64,000 nt of DNA from positions 1-64,000 of the IMG/VR virus record IMGVR_UViG_3300009008_000005; one strand, given 5' to 3'. Positions within the stretch are counted from its first letter, which is position 1. Each line of letters opens with the position of its first letter. The DNA comes from a virus. Position numbers and translations under genes: made by a program. Below, one piece after another: positions 17,301 through 26,622 of the stretch. The notes under the pieces are model-generated. The model saw only the letters and a list, made by a program, of their open reading frames with translations. It was not told the origin of the DNA and searched no databases.

Positions 17301-18414
17301 TGTCGAAGATAAGATCCTCACCCATCTCGTCCACGGTCAGGACAGTACCGAAGGTGGCACCCACCAGGATATCTGCCGACAGGTGGAGTACAGTGGCTGC
17401 ACCAATGTCCGTGACATCGTTAGCTTTGTGGAGCTGTGCAGCAGTTGTCTGATCCAGGACAGGAGACCCTAACCACGGGTGCAACCAAATCTCGCCTGTT
17501 ACGACATCGTAGTCCATAACATAGAAGAACCTACCGGAGTTCAGGACCTCCAACCTCCACCCGAAATCCATGCCAGCACCAGCGAGGGCTACTACGTCCA
17601 AGGGATCCATAGTGATGCGCTTCGCTGCGGAGCGGGTGAGGATAGCTTTCGTATCATTGGCTGTGATCTCAGTGATCTGGTACCAGCCAGGATTCTTCGC
17701 ACCCGTGACCTTGATGAAGCTTCCAGGCACAGCACCCATGCCGTACCACCCACCCACCATACGGATCCCGTCAACATCGAAGATGTCGGTGGCTACGCCA
17801 TAGGTGATTGAGTTCATAAGGCAGAGAGGACTTCCTGCCCCACCAGTGGTTACCTCTAAGGGCAGGTCATCCACGAGACCAATGTCAGAACCTACACCAG
17901 CAGTGGACCACATACTGTTTCCACCATACTGGACGTCAGTAACAACATCCGGAATCGTGTGCAGATTCTTCGGATGTGTGATGTCCGAGTAGTATAGGAA
18001 GAAGGGAGCACCCCGATTATGATCCGCAGGGCTACTGACCCCGACGTACATGAAGAGCGGAGACTCTCCTGCATTGAAAGCCTCCAGATCAATCTGGGTA
18101 GCTCCATGGGGCTGCTGATTCAGTCCTACACCTGCACCCAGACCCGAAAACCAGGCAGAGTCGAACCCAAAACCTGCAATCTGTGCAGAGGTGAACATGC
18201 CACGGATGATGTCGAGGTTCTCACCCAGAGCACCAAGGGCCCGGTTCCACTGGTCTGACGAACCACCTTCTCTATGACCGATGAAGGCTGTACCGGCAGG
18301 CTGGGGCTGACCCGGATAAGCACCACCCCAGTTGTTGGGGACAGTGGTATCGTCGATAACGTCTTTTGTCCCGGTGTAGCCTGAGAGCGTTCCGAGAGTC
18401 CTGTAATTCTTCAT
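14392..18414 (-). CDS. Large tail fibre or spike protein with parallel beta-helix, 1340 aa
   Basis: The last gene of the long leftward structural block. Residues 1-90 may be the attachment region. Residues 90-690 are mixed beta domains. From about residue 700 to 1330 roughly sixteen beta-helix rungs are visible, each with an N/G-C or N-x-F turn (R-N-C-T-F, E-G-C-A-F, D-G-C-E-F, E-N-C-E-F, Q-D-N-R-F, T-G-N-K-V). This is the pectate-lyase-like fold of phage receptor-binding and depolymerase spikes. Catalytic residues cannot be assigned. SD AGGAG precedes the ATG, and the terminator at 14369 follows. It probably binds or degrades host surface glycans. Confidence 0.85.
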   Translation of the reverse strand: MKNYRTLGTLSGYTGTKDVIDDTTVPNNWGGAYPGQPQPAGTAFIGHREGGSSDQWNRALGALGENLDIIRGMFTSAQIAGFGFDSAWFSGLGAGVGLNQQPHGATQIDLEAFNAGESPLFMYVGVSSPADHNRGAPFFLYYSDITHPKNLHTIPDVVTDVQYGGNSMWSTAGVGSDIGLVDDLPLEVTTGGAGSPLCLMNSITYGVATDIFDVDGIRMVGGWYGMGAVPGSFIKVTGAKNPGWYQITEITANDTKAILTRSAAKRITMDPLDVVALAGAGMDFGWRLEVLNSGRFFYVMDYDVVTGEIWLHPWLGSPVLDQTTAAQLHKANDVTDIGAATVLHLSADILVGATFGTVLTVDEMGEDLIFDIGDTSTTSVYSYAPPGFLPIGWNAVAATTAHLIIAGGLTALPSSPVDLGMGFGVMDMAGDYMTSSYSVGGRTTNYAPTNQESSLPSRTSQDLHRVTEAGPNNDTKVRTVAHPSDSGDAQQWVADSTAALTAGFDETGSVLYGNVISADPNAQAPYEYFRTENGNLMAQLSQLQAINFSCNTPRLLFADTLGLDAPAPANSVVWNTLTFTVAGLIKEIPAGSIRPGPGWGGAPATWFVFYDTALEVVAVDTALPTRRDLPGGVNDYPVAGFVLLAIVHANDIGPDQANYVTGAREFQNLEHMLPLVVGNTGDANFGTLEEAFHFMNTTWNDLKISFPAEIQLTGNLTGATGTITVASGIKNVRIVGKNTTGTNCVFMQALDEPMFAFGGDADLSITFENVEFSWISALGGVEPFISIESFMDELVFRNCTFTHTGTSCPSFIRFNVVAGLSLGSLIMEGCAFEADNIVDMSGAQPYDVTHFYVDGCEFTAAGGPGSGIAFDIQGTPTINPMVVLANSKFDGWVTGVSVISAADYKFRNLLFENCTDIHMNIFGSGQVEIEGCDFYASSFSPAVSPSGVVTVASAHGIVSKCRFFDVPEGYSVNATGNGVHVLNCQVDLTGLAFVADTDYEGQIRLDGNYCVADGCQMEAGTARFGSLGAYLLDGAYCTLRGSRLYDWGSVAQKTDTDGSFLGAPVEFSSPGTPIAGTDAAKYLHVFDTVGLANTGVFLITSVSGTPAAQSTHATWVAGDGRNGNISWGIRNAVGVMVQGNHATIENCEFEGIGDSGLPEEMGIGIMYPLDGSSMSTLTIQDNRFGSMGQGVFLGEGVAAKVKGNTFRSTSLYRALCTYDVGIQLENNLVIETQGDSFVLQAVGATHADMCHVTGNKVITYANSATYLQQAAFRIDAPRTVISGNSALNEGNASNALHESGGEAIVVGNQFGNNGYLIHVTSMPPTGAATTVQIEDVNNDL

Positions 18415-18426
18415 GCTTCTAAACTC

Positions 18427-19179
18427 CTAGGCGAACGAGATTTCCCAGACAACTTCAAGACTTACGGAAGGTGTCTTGATCAAGGGCTCATTGATCCCGT
18501 AAGCGATGATACCCGGAACGTCATTACCTGAATATGAGTCGATGTGCGGTGCTAGGAAAGGATCCGCCGCTGAGGTGAACAGACCTACCTCAGTGATGGG
18601 TACAGAGGTCCCGTAGATATTGCCCAGGTAGTCCCTGGATGCTGTACCCGCACCGTTCAGGTAGGAGATCTCGTCCTCTGCGAAGAGCCTCCGGAAGACA
18701 ATGGTCCCATCCTCTGGGAAGTCTAGAGCTGCATTTGCAGGCACACCCTGGACATCAACCTCTCCCATCCACTCGAAGGTCTTGGCTGGGATAGTGGAGT
18801 CCTTCACCGTAACCGGATTCTCCAGCCCAGCCACAGATGTGATCTCCGACTGCATCATGGCTCCGGGTGGAGTGTATACCTGTAGGGCACCGCCTACACC
18901 AACGCCGATCCACCTAACCCTATATGTGTAGTAGTTAGCGGGGTTGGACCAGCTCTCCGTCAGGGAATAGGTCGAGCTTGCAGCCGAACCTAGGTGCGTG
19001 TCCCGCATATGGGCTTCGGACGTGAGCGTAGGGTAGGCCCTGGACCCGATGAGGTTCCTGAGCCAGTTACGCCCTGTCATCACGAAGACATTGTGCTTCT
19101 CACGCTCGTCCACAACCTTGGTTCCATCGAGGAGCCTCAGGTTGAGGTTGACATTCAGTGCAATAGGGTCGCCTGGCAT
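18427..19179 (-). CDS. Structural protein, tail fibre region, 250 aa
   Basis: SD AAGGAG precedes the ATG. Mostly beta-rich, with G-N-D-V-P-G-I-I-A-Y-G-I-N-E-P-L-I-K-T-P-S near the C-terminus. The central segment D-G-T-I-V-F-R-R-L-F-A-E-D-E-I-S-Y-L and the phrase V-P-I-T-E-V-G-L-F resemble phage tail proteins that connect fibres to the baseplate. It lies between two beta-helix proteins, so a fibre adaptor or collar role is likely. Confidence 0.65.
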   Translation of the reverse strand: MPGDPIALNVNLNLRLLDGTKVVDEREKHNVFVMTGRNWLRNLIGSRAYPTLTSEAHMRDTHLGSAASSTYSLTESWSNPANYYTYRVRWIGVGVGGALQVYTPPGAMMQSEITSVAGLENPVTVKDSTIPAKTFEWMGEVDVQGVPANAALDFPEDGTIVFRRLFAEDEISYLNGAGTASRDYLGNIYGTSVPITEVGLFTSAADPFLAPHIDSYSGNDVPGIIAYGINEPLIKTPSVSLEVVWEISFA

Positions 19180-19242
19180 GTGCGTCTCCTTCGTCTCGTA
19201 CCTATGATACCCGCCTACCCAACTCTGTGGGAAGGGGTACTG

Positions 19243-19262
19243 GATATTTCACTGAAATACTC
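19243..19262 (-). repeat. Palindrome copy 2
   Basis: Core TATTTC-ACT-GAAATA (19245-19259). On the minus strand it reads T-GAGTATTTC with the TGA stop of the 19261-20868 gene overlapping GAG. It lies between that gene and the next leftward gene. Confidence 0.8.
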
Positions 19263-20868
19263 AAGGCTCATCCCACGTATCTCCAGTGTACGTAATCACA
19301 TTGCTGCCCACGGTAACACGCACATAGTAGGAGTGCCCACTCACCAAGGATGGAACAGCCCCGGAGACCGTGATGTTCAGGATCCTCCCCGCACAGTTGA
19401 AAGGGTCGGGAATGTAGTCTTCGTCCAAGTTCTCGTCGAAAAGATACCATACCCAGCTACCCGAGAACTGATCTTCCTCAATGTCTGGAGTAACTTGTAG
19501 GTTCGTGGGACTGAGGACTCGAATTCTGTGCCAGCCTCTAGCTCCTGACTCGCAGCCATAGATGTATAGCAGGTGCCCATCAAACCCAGACCAGAAAGGA
19601 ACTGGTGGGGCCGGTGACGTGAATTCGCTAGCACTTACGAAAGCCCCATCTGTCCCGGACCACAGCATCAGGGCGGAAGTCGACAGGTCATCTATACCTG
19701 CACCTCCATTCGGCATACTGTGGACCGTCTGGTCACCAGCATCGATCAGATCGATGGTTGCCGTTGAGGGTATTCCCCTACCACTCAAGACGATGCGACC
19801 TGGGACTGCTGCTACCTCGAAGGCACCAATGTCCCAGTTGGGTCCCTGCGGACGAGCTGTGCCTGCAAAGTCCTCATCAACTACACCAGGTAGAGACTTA
19901 CCATTATCTTGCAGGGGTGACCCTGTAGCGAAGATGAAATTCCCTGCGACGGGATCTAGAAATAGCGGATCTCCAGACTGCGGGCTGATGCACGCAGGGT
20001 AGTCATCGATGTCCGCTGAGGTACAGTTATAGAAGTGGCAGTTCTCAGGGGCGGGCGTGGAACCATGTGCAATGCTGCCATTGATCCCGTAATTGCAGTC
20101 CATGAATGTACAGTTGTAGATAGCGCTGGCATAGGCGAGAGGTGCGACTGAGATACCCGACACATTTACGTCGTAGAACGTACAGTTGTAGATCTCCGCC
20201 GTTGTCACCCCTGCGCCGATGGCTACGCCAGAGGCGTTCATCTCCTTCACGATGCAATTCTTGAACACATCGCCGTCAGCTACGGTTCCAGCCGAATAGC
20301 GGAAGACACAACGCTCCCAGGTGTTTCCACCCCCCGAGGTACCGGCGAAGGAAGAGACTGCGTAGAACTCGCAGTCATAAACATCCATACCGGTCGCCCC
20401 GGTCTGCACGATAGCTGCGCTGGAAAGCGTGACTCCATCATCAAAGCTGCACTCACCGATCTCCCATCCGCTGGTATTATTTATGTCCAACACTTTGGCC
20501 GGGAAACCGATGAAGTCACACCTGAGAACCGTACCGTCAGATGGACCTCCCCAGGCTAGTAGGGCAGCATCGGTCATGCCGTACCCATTGTCATCGAATA
20601 TGAGGTCCTGGACGGTCGGTCGATCTCCCCAGAACTTCCATTGCCTTGCCTTGATCCCGGAGGGCTGAATCGTAATCAGACCTTCGTCGCCAACGGCTGT
20701 GCGGATGATTACGTCGTCCAGCATGATGTCTATGCCGGTAACCTCGCTGATGATCGTTGGGGCACCGCCAGTAGCGTGGTAAACGAACTCGTCCCCATTG
20801 ATCCCGAAGGGAAGAGCCGTAGCAAAGTCTGGGTAGGTCTGGGCTACGCCGATGTCTAGTACTGGCAT
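19261..20868 (-). CDS. Beta-helix surface protein with choice-of-anchor Q-type domain, 535 aa
   Basis: Residues 60-300 are a right-handed parallel beta-helix with repeated C-x-F rungs (G-E-C-S-F, Y-D-C-E-F, W-E-R-C-V-F, Y-N-C-T-F twice, E-N-C-H-F). The helix closes with G-D-P-L-F-L-D-P and D-F-A-G-T-A-R-P-Q-G-P-N-W-D-I-G-A-F-E. That ending is characteristic of choice-of-anchor Q / pectate-lyase-type proteins found in bacterial surface proteins. The C-terminal 170 residues form beta domains ending in a fibronectin-like strand pattern (Y-Y-V-R-V-T-V-G-S-N-V-I-T-Y). It probably forms part of a tail spike. The gene ends at a palindrome copy. Confidence 0.82.
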   Translation of the reverse strand: MPVLDIGVAQTYPDFATALPFGINGDEFVYHATGGAPTIISEVTGIDIMLDDVIIRTAVGDEGLITIQPSGIKARQWKFWGDRPTVQDLIFDDNGYGMTDAALLAWGGPSDGTVLRCDFIGFPAKVLDINNTSGWEIGECSFDDGVTLSSAAIVQTGATGMDVYDCEFYAVSSFAGTSGGGNTWERCVFRYSAGTVADGDVFKNCIVKEMNASGVAIGAGVTTAEIYNCTFYDVNVSGISVAPLAYASAIYNCTFMDCNYGINGSIAHGSTPAPENCHFYNCTSADIDDYPACISPQSGDPLFLDPVAGNFIFATGSPLQDNGKSLPGVVDEDFAGTARPQGPNWDIGAFEVAAVPGRIVLSGRGIPSTATIDLIDAGDQTVHSMPNGGAGIDDLSTSALMLWSGTDGAFVSASEFTSPAPPVPFWSGFDGHLLYIYGCESGARGWHRIRVLSPTNLQVTPDIEEDQFSGSWVWYLFDENLDEDYIPDPFNCAGRILNITVSGAVPSLVSGHSYYVRVTVGSNVITYTGDTWDEP

Positions 20869-20876
20869 CTAGTCTC

Positions 20877-23800
20877 CTACGGGGCCACAGGGATCATTGC
20901 AAGGACAGCGGGGAGGTTCAAGTAGTTCAGGAACTCATACGATGTGAAGCCGTGAGTCCAGTTAGGGATCTTATCTCCGTAGGCTTCCCACCTGAATACT
21001 ACCTGGTCCCTCGCTACGAAGTCCGGGTCTACATTACCCCACTTGAAGTCCTGCCACCATGAGGGCTGGTTTATGAAGGTGACCCCTACCTCCGGGAAAG
21101 CTCCGCCCAAGGGAGCACCTGCAAGAGTTACCGTAGCTCCAACGACATTGGTGACATCCCACATGGCGTTGTTAGCTGCCGTGGCAGAATCAAAGATAAG
21201 GAACTTCTCTCCGATCACAGGAGGAGCACCGGCTGTTACCACGAAGGTCCCTGCGCCTGTGATGTCTCCGGTCTTCACAGCAACCTCTGGAGCCTGCCAG
21301 GTCGAAGGACGTACAACAAAGTCTAGTCCAACCTCATTTACGAAGGGTGCCCCAGCTACAGTAAACTGGTTCGCCCCCAGGTTGATTGCTATGATCCTGT
21401 AGAGGCCGTCATTGGTCAGACCAGAATTATAGATAGCTACGTTCTGACCCACCCAGAAGTTGTTAGCTGCAGCAATGGCACCTGCGTCGCCTGAGTAGTC
21501 GAACACGTTAGGAGCAATGGTCTGCCCGGGATTCCACTCAGACCCTGCAGCTGGACCTGGAGAGTACGCACCAGGTAGAGGGAACTCTACGTCCACGTAG
21601 TCCGTCATAATTGGAGTGTCTACCCACCAGTACTGGCCAAGGTACATGCTGGGGCATGTGTTCTCCTCGCTCAGGTCCAGAGGAGATAAGGTCACTGCAT
21701 CGTGGGGTTGCAGGTCGTCCACCACTAGCCCCTCGTCAACAGCAGCGGAGTGTCCATTGGGCCCGACATAGTAGGAAGTGATGACCCCAGGATTAGATCG
21801 GGGCATCGCACGTCCAATGTCCACCTCGAATACTTCTACGGGGAACCTGTGGGTACTGACCACTGCAATGCGGGCACCGGAGGTTTCCCCCTCCAGTCCG
21901 GCTCCGATTGGGAAGTCTACGTAGTCCGCAGAATCCATACGGATCGGCTCGTCACCTTCGATGTTCCTACGCTGGACAAGCATGAAGCACCGCTGATGGG
22001 TACCCTGGTTTAGGTAATTCGAAATGTACAGGAGACGGGCCCTACCGGGACCTGTCTGGTCAAAAATCCACTCGTTCAACTGGAACCCATCTAGTGCGAT
22101 GTCTCCCTCGATCCAGACGAGGCTCTTCGAATAGTCCTCGTCCCCATCGACCAGGTTCACAGGCTCCACCCGGGACTTCGTCGTGTAGATCTGGTAGACC
22201 GTGCCTGCCCCAACACCTGGGTCCGGGTTCAAGGTTATTTGGGTAGCGGTGTTCGCTGTGATTACACCCGCTGCGGTAGCTGGGTTACCCGTGTATGCGA
22301 CGTCCCCCACCATGGCATTGGGTGTCCAGGTCTTGGTCGAGTCATCGTAGGCGGGCCCCACACCACCGTCAAATACCCCGGAGTCCACGGGCTCCATAGG
22401 AGCATCCGGGTGCCAGCTACCGTCCCCAGAGAAATCGTCTACACGTCCAGCCATGTACCCGGACTCATACACCTCGACGTTGTCCATGACAGTACCGTCT
22501 ACGTCATTGACGATCAGACCTGTCTTCGGGTACCTGTGCGGAAACACCTGCTCAGGTGCATTGCGGATCTCGTAGTCCTCTGTCCCCAATAACGTGAGCC
22601 CTGTGTCCAAAGTAAGAGCGGTGGCAGTGTTAGAAACAACCCTAGCCCATGTCTGGAGCCCTGCTCCCGTAGTAACGAACCGGGCGATGTGACCGGCCCA
22701 CTCATTGATGGTCCAGGCCTTCCCACCATCCGTAGCTACAGGTGAGGCATACGCAGTAAGGGTCCCGTCCTCCAGTACAGGCTGAGTGAACATGGCGTAG
22801 GAGATCGTGTCATGGTGCGCCAGAGAGTAGGAGAAGGTGGGCTTCTCTATGACATCGATGTCCGTCTCGACAACCCGAACATGGATGAAGATCGCCTTGG
22901 AGTACTCCGGCTTGAAGTCATCCACGATCTCTACGAGTTTCTCTAAATCGTCCTCTACGATCGTTCCACCGGACAAGCGAACGGTGAAGGTGTGGAACTT
23001 CTTCAGGTAATCATCACCCTGGAAGTGCTTAGCGAACCATACAGGCCAGGAGACGGCATCCTCGATGTCAATCCCTCCGGCGATAGGCCAGTACTTCTCA
23101 ACCTCGTCCCCTACGGCGTATGGAGCCCCCGTCTTGGGATTCTCCGCCAATCCGAGTGACCGGGTATAGGGGAAGGACAAAATGGTTCCTGTGGCGTCCT
23201 GGACGAAGATACGGCCCTCTGTCGAAGTATAGGTGTCGTTGATGTTTACGACGGTACCTTCGGTCAAGAAGAGCTGTCGGTCCAACAGAGCGTTGGCCAT
23301 CGTCTCCATATTAGAGATCGTGGGCCCGTGCCAGAAGGCGAACCAGATACCAGTGACATCCGACTTGTAGTTATCCTGGTCTACGAGGGGGAAGCCTACC
23401 GCTGCACCGAAGTTCCGATCGATCGTTGGGTCGTTCTCGAACCCAACAAGCTCTGCCCACCAGGTAGATGGGAACGTGGAGTGCTGGGGGACTTCGGCGT
23501 TGAATGTCCCGGCCACAGGAGCTTCATACCCCACTTCCGCAGCAGTCCCATTCCAGTTGTAGGGTGCGAGGACAGTACCGTTATCCAGGTACAGGTAGTC
23601 GACTGGGCCAGCAGGACATGTGATCCGCTTCCCTGCCCAGGATACAGTGGTCGATGTGGTGTTCCACTTTATGTAATGAGCCTCGTCCTTATTCGCAAGC
23701 TCGTAGTCGGAGTACTGGGTATACACCGTCCCGTCAAGTGTGGCGATCTCCTCCTGCAAGTGTGGAACGTCCAAAGCTGAGACGTCTGACCGCAGGTAGG

Positions 23801-26360
23801 TATGTGCTAAGAATTTGGTCAGCTGCGGAGATATTTCGCTGAAATACTCAGTAATGAAGGTCTCGTCTGGATCTTCCTGTGTGAGGATCTGGGACAGGGT
23901 AGCCTTGAACGGAGCAGCATGTGTAGAGTCGGCTACCTGCTCCCCGGTGATGTTGTCGATGATCCACTTACCTACAGGGGCCCAATCCACGAACACGGAG
24001 AAGTCCTCGTAGTTCCACACTGGTACTACGACACTTCCCTCCTCATCACAGATTGTGAACTCCATGGTGGCTAGAGCCCACAAGTGGGGTTTCACAGAGG
24101 ACGTGAACACAGGCTCAAAGATGATGTCTACAAACTCCGTATAGACCTCTAGCACCTGCCAGTCTAGGAAGTCTCCCCAGGCTAGGGTCGTCCCAAGGGT
24201 TCGCTCACAGACATCCACCACGTAGGCCGGGTGTGTACCCGGGACGGGGTCAATGAGTAGAGCTTGCTCACTCTCCGCTTTGATGAGGTAATCCTGATCC
24301 TCGATACGTAGGAGCTTTCCTATGATACCTGAAGGGAAAATGCCTGCATGCAACCTAAACTGCATGCGCTCCTTGCGCTCCTCGATGTAGAACTCGACGT
24401 TGGTGTAGCTCGTAAGCTCCTGCGGTGCCGCAAAATAGGCTGCACCTAGGGCGACGCTGTCGATGGTCCAGGAAGTCCCAGCGTCAGGTCCATTGATTAT
24501 GTGGACCGTGCTGCCCACATCTGCTGCCACGAATGGATACGAGGGCGAACCCATTACATCATCTGTGTGCGGTCCACCGGGATCGTGAACCACCACCCCA
24601 TCGTATCTTCGGAGTGGTACCAGCTCACAGACACCAGTCTTCAGGCCCGATCCAAGTACAGTGTAGGCATCGAGTTCAGTCTCTGCGACGTAGTATGTTG
24701 CGTTCTCGCCTGCGGCCACGCTGTTCACATGGCTCTCGCCGGAGTCCTCGTCTACAAGGAGTGCTTTGAAGGGCCCTCTGACGGGGCGCTCTAGAGGGAG
24801 GAGGTAGGATGATGTGATGTCTGAGTCCCCGTCATCCTGGATCGTACAAGTCAGCCTCTTGTAGCCAGGGTAACCAGAGACCGTAGTAGTCGTATCCTCC
24901 TCGGTGGGAAAACCGACCCATTTCCTCTGGTAGACGGTAGGGATGTCCTGGAGGGTTTTGGCATAGTCGTCCTGCCAGCCCTTGTACAACTCCCCCGTAA
25001 CCGTCTGCATCATTCCAGACCAGATGTGGTCGAAGACCTCCTTGTCTCCCGACACCCTGGTCCAGAAGTCTGGGATGGTCTGCCACATGACGGAACCATC
25101 AGGTACCGTCTCCAGCAGATGTTCAGACGAGGTAGCTACGATCGTTGCTGTTGCCTGGGTACTGTTCTGCGACCCGTCATTCACAGTCAGTCCCAGCACA
25201 TACTGCCCACGGGACATCGGTACGAAGGTGGGCTGTGCCAGGTCGGAGTCGATACCCCCGGAGAGATTCCAGGTGCCAGGAATCACTCCACCAATACCAG
25301 AGTTGGTCAACTCTGAAGTGAATGTATCCGTGATCGTTGCGGAGAATCCGAACTTCAAGGCTTCCTGCATAATGGTGTGCAGGTTCAGGTAACTGGTCGT
25401 CACGGGAGCTACGATCGTTAGGACTGTTCCGATCAACTGAATGCTGAGGACGGGCCCGTGCGAGATGGTGACGGAATAGGTGTTACCGGCAAGTCCGAGG
25501 AATGTGGTGGACACCTTCCACGTGAAGTCTATCGTCGTGTTCGCCTGTACCAGGCCTTCGAGCAGAGGCCTCTCCGCTCCAGAAGGAAACTGCATGATCT
25601 GCCAGGAGTACGTGAGCGCATGCCCGTCTGGGTCATAGCTATCAATACCTGAGAGTTGGGTGGGCTGGCCTGTAACAGCCATGTCCTGGGTAGTGATTAC
25701 AGCTACTGGCTCCGCCGTGGGCAGTAGAGCGTTCGAACTTAGACGGAAGGAGCCTAGGAGGATCTCCCCCTTGCCACACTGGACCTCAACCGCATTCGTG
25801 ACAGACACCAGGGGTTCTGGGGCCGTGATATAGAAGCTCTCAGACAAGGTCGGGGTAGACAGGAACAGATTGATCTTGCTCCCGTCGTTGACCCCCCGTA
25901 CCGTAAGCCACTCGTTGGACTCCAGGAATCTCGAAGTGTCTGAGAGTAGCTGTGGTGTTCCGGACTGAGTCTGGATATGGCCGACACCCTGCTGGCTAAG
26001 GAACAGACGTACTAGGGAACCTTGGGCATCTACCACCCCCAGAAGAATCTTCAGTGGGTCCGACAGGTCAGCAGGGAGAGTCGAGTAGGTACATCGGACG
26101 GTGAACTCGAAGGTGTTCGTAGCCGGGACTACGGACGGATAGAGGATCTGAGATCCCTGCGACAGGAGTAGGTTGTCACCGAAGGTCGTTACCGTACCCG
26201 CCACATAGGAGGTCGGTTGAGTGAGGAATCCGTTCGTGGTATCACTGAGTAAGGCGTCGAAGCTGGTAGGTGTGTCTACCGTTGAGGCTGCACCCGAGAA
26301 CCAGTCGAACAGGTCGAATCCTGCTCCGCCTTCGCTTAGATATGTACGGGGGAGAGCCAT
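20877..26360 (-). CDS. Giant tail/fibre protein with PKD-like domain, 1827 aa
   Basis: The largest gene in the window. The N-terminal 200 residues look like a lectin/laminin-G-like jelly roll (F-E-F-T-V-R-C-T-Y ... S-N-E-W-L-T-V-R-G-V-N-D-G). A PKD/Ig-like domain is near residues 225-260 (G-I-D-S-Y-D-P-D-G-H-A-L-T-Y-S-W). Residues about 587-660 form a beta module that is nearly duplicated in the 797-aa protein at 32646. Similar G-x-Y-x-I repeats occur near the C-terminus. No catalytic motif was seen. SD AGGAG precedes the ATG, which overlaps the start of an opposite-strand zinc-finger gene. A long fibre or wedge-associated protein is the best interpretation. Confidence 0.8.
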   Translation of the reverse strand: MALPRTYLSEGGAGFDLFDWFSGAASTVDTPTSFDALLSDTTNGFLTQPTSYVAGTVTTFGDNLLLSQGSQILYPSVVPATNTFEFTVRCTYSTLPADLSDPLKILLGVVDAQGSLVRLFLSQQGVGHIQTQSGTPQLLSDTSRFLESNEWLTVRGVNDGSKINLFLSTPTLSESFYITAPEPLVSVTNAVEVQCGKGEILLGSFRLSSNALLPTAEPVAVITTQDMAVTGQPTQLSGIDSYDPDGHALTYSWQIMQFPSGAERPLLEGLVQANTTIDFTWKVSTTFLGLAGNTYSVTISHGPVLSIQLIGTVLTIVAPVTTSYLNLHTIMQEALKFGFSATITDTFTSELTNSGIGGVIPGTWNLSGGIDSDLAQPTFVPMSRGQYVLGLTVNDGSQNSTQATATIVATSSEHLLETVPDGSVMWQTIPDFWTRVSGDKEVFDHIWSGMMQTVTGELYKGWQDDYAKTLQDIPTVYQRKWVGFPTEEDTTTTVSGYPGYKRLTCTIQDDGDSDITSSYLLPLERPVRGPFKALLVDEDSGESHVNSVAAGENATYYVAETELDAYTVLGSGLKTGVCELVPLRRYDGVVVHDPGGPHTDDVMGSPSYPFVAADVGSTVHIINGPDAGTSWTIDSVALGAAYFAAPQELTSYTNVEFYIEERKERMQFRLHAGIFPSGIIGKLLRIEDQDYLIKAESEQALLIDPVPGTHPAYVVDVCERTLGTTLAWGDFLDWQVLEVYTEFVDIIFEPVFTSSVKPHLWALATMEFTICDEEGSVVVPVWNYEDFSVFVDWAPVGKWIIDNITGEQVADSTHAAPFKATLSQILTQEDPDETFITEYFSEISPQLTKFLAHTYLRSDVSALDVPHLQEEIATLDGTVYTQYSDYELANKDEAHYIKWNTTSTTVSWAGKRITCPAGPVDYLYLDNGTVLAPYNWNGTAAEVGYEAPVAGTFNAEVPQHSTFPSTWWAELVGFENDPTIDRNFGAAVGFPLVDQDNYKSDVTGIWFAFWHGPTISNMETMANALLDRQLFLTEGTVVNINDTYTSTEGRIFVQDATGTILSFPYTRSLGLAENPKTGAPYAVGDEVEKYWPIAGGIDIEDAVSWPVWFAKHFQGDDYLKKFHTFTVRLSGGTIVEDDLEKLVEIVDDFKPEYSKAIFIHVRVVETDIDVIEKPTFSYSLAHHDTISYAMFTQPVLEDGTLTAYASPVATDGGKAWTINEWAGHIARFVTTGAGLQTWARVVSNTATALTLDTGLTLLGTEDYEIRNAPEQVFPHRYPKTGLIVNDVDGTVMDNVEVYESGYMAGRVDDFSGDGSWHPDAPMEPVDSGVFDGGVGPAYDDSTKTWTPNAMVGDVAYTGNPATAAGVITANTATQITLNPDPGVGAGTVYQIYTTKSRVEPVNLVDGDEDYSKSLVWIEGDIALDGFQLNEWIFDQTGPGRARLLYISNYLNQGTHQRCFMLVQRRNIEGDEPIRMDSADYVDFPIGAGLEGETSGARIAVVSTHRFPVEVFEVDIGRAMPRSNPGVITSYYVGPNGHSAAVDEGLVVDDLQPHDAVTLSPLDLSEENTCPSMYLGQYWWVDTPIMTDYVDVEFPLPGAYSPGPAAGSEWNPGQTIAPNVFDYSGDAGAIAAANNFWVGQNVAIYNSGLTNDGLYRIIAINLGANQFTVAGAPFVNEVGLDFVVRPSTWQAPEVAVKTGDITGAGTFVVTAGAPPVIGEKFLIFDSATAANNAMWDVTNVVGATVTLAGAPLGGAFPEVGVTFINQPSWWQDFKWGNVDPDFVARDQVVFRWEAYGDKIPNWTHGFTSYEFLNYLNLPAVLAMIPVAP
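23830..23849 (-). repeat. Palindrome copy 3, inside a coding sequence
   Basis: Core TATTTC-GCT-GAAATA (23832-23846). Read with the gene it is GAGTATTTC-AGC-GAAATATC and encodes E-Y-F-S-E-I-S in the 1827-aa fibre protein. Confidence 0.8.
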
Positions 26361-26622
26361 GGGTAAAACTCCTAGCCTAAGTCAAGATCAGATGCGAGAG
26401 CTGTTGGACGGTGTGGAGGACGTACTCACTCCGCTGGCTGACAAGCTGCAGCTTCCTGCCAAGGACTGTAGCGCCTGCGGTACCCCCATGATCTCCTCTA
26501 TCAACTCAGTCGCACCCTTCGTAGCTGGGGAACTTCTCCCGCAGCCTATCTACCAGTGCCCGGTGTGTGGTCTCACCGTAACACCCTCAGGATCCATTAC
26601 AACGCCGTCTTTGTTAGATTGA
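26359..26622 (+). CDS. Small zinc-finger protein on the opposite strand, 87 aa
   Basis: Starts at ATG 26359 with GGGGGA upstream; the longer frame from 26221 lies antisense to the fibre gene. C-S-A-C near residue 34 and C-P-V-C near residue 71 form a probable zinc ribbon. The first 30 residues are helical (S-Q-D-Q-M-R-E-L-L-D-G-V-E-D-V-L). It fills a gap of 236 bp between two leftward giant genes and overlaps both by 3 and 26 bp. That fit and the paired cysteines support it as real. It could be a regulator or an anti-host factor; this is inference. Confidence 0.7.
   Translation: MGKTPSLSQDQMRELLDGVEDVLTPLADKLQLPAKDCSACGTPMISSINSVAPFVAGELLPQPIYQCPVCGLTVTPSGSITTPSLLD

Noticed and set aside
20645-26222. 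Many open frames on the strand opposite the giant tail genes
   Set aside because: Antisense shadows without SD or recognisable domains; only the zinc-finger gene at 26359 has support.
14392-26360. Diversity-generating retroelement acting on the fibre genes
   Set aside because: No reverse transcriptase and no template/variable repeat pair were seen in the window.
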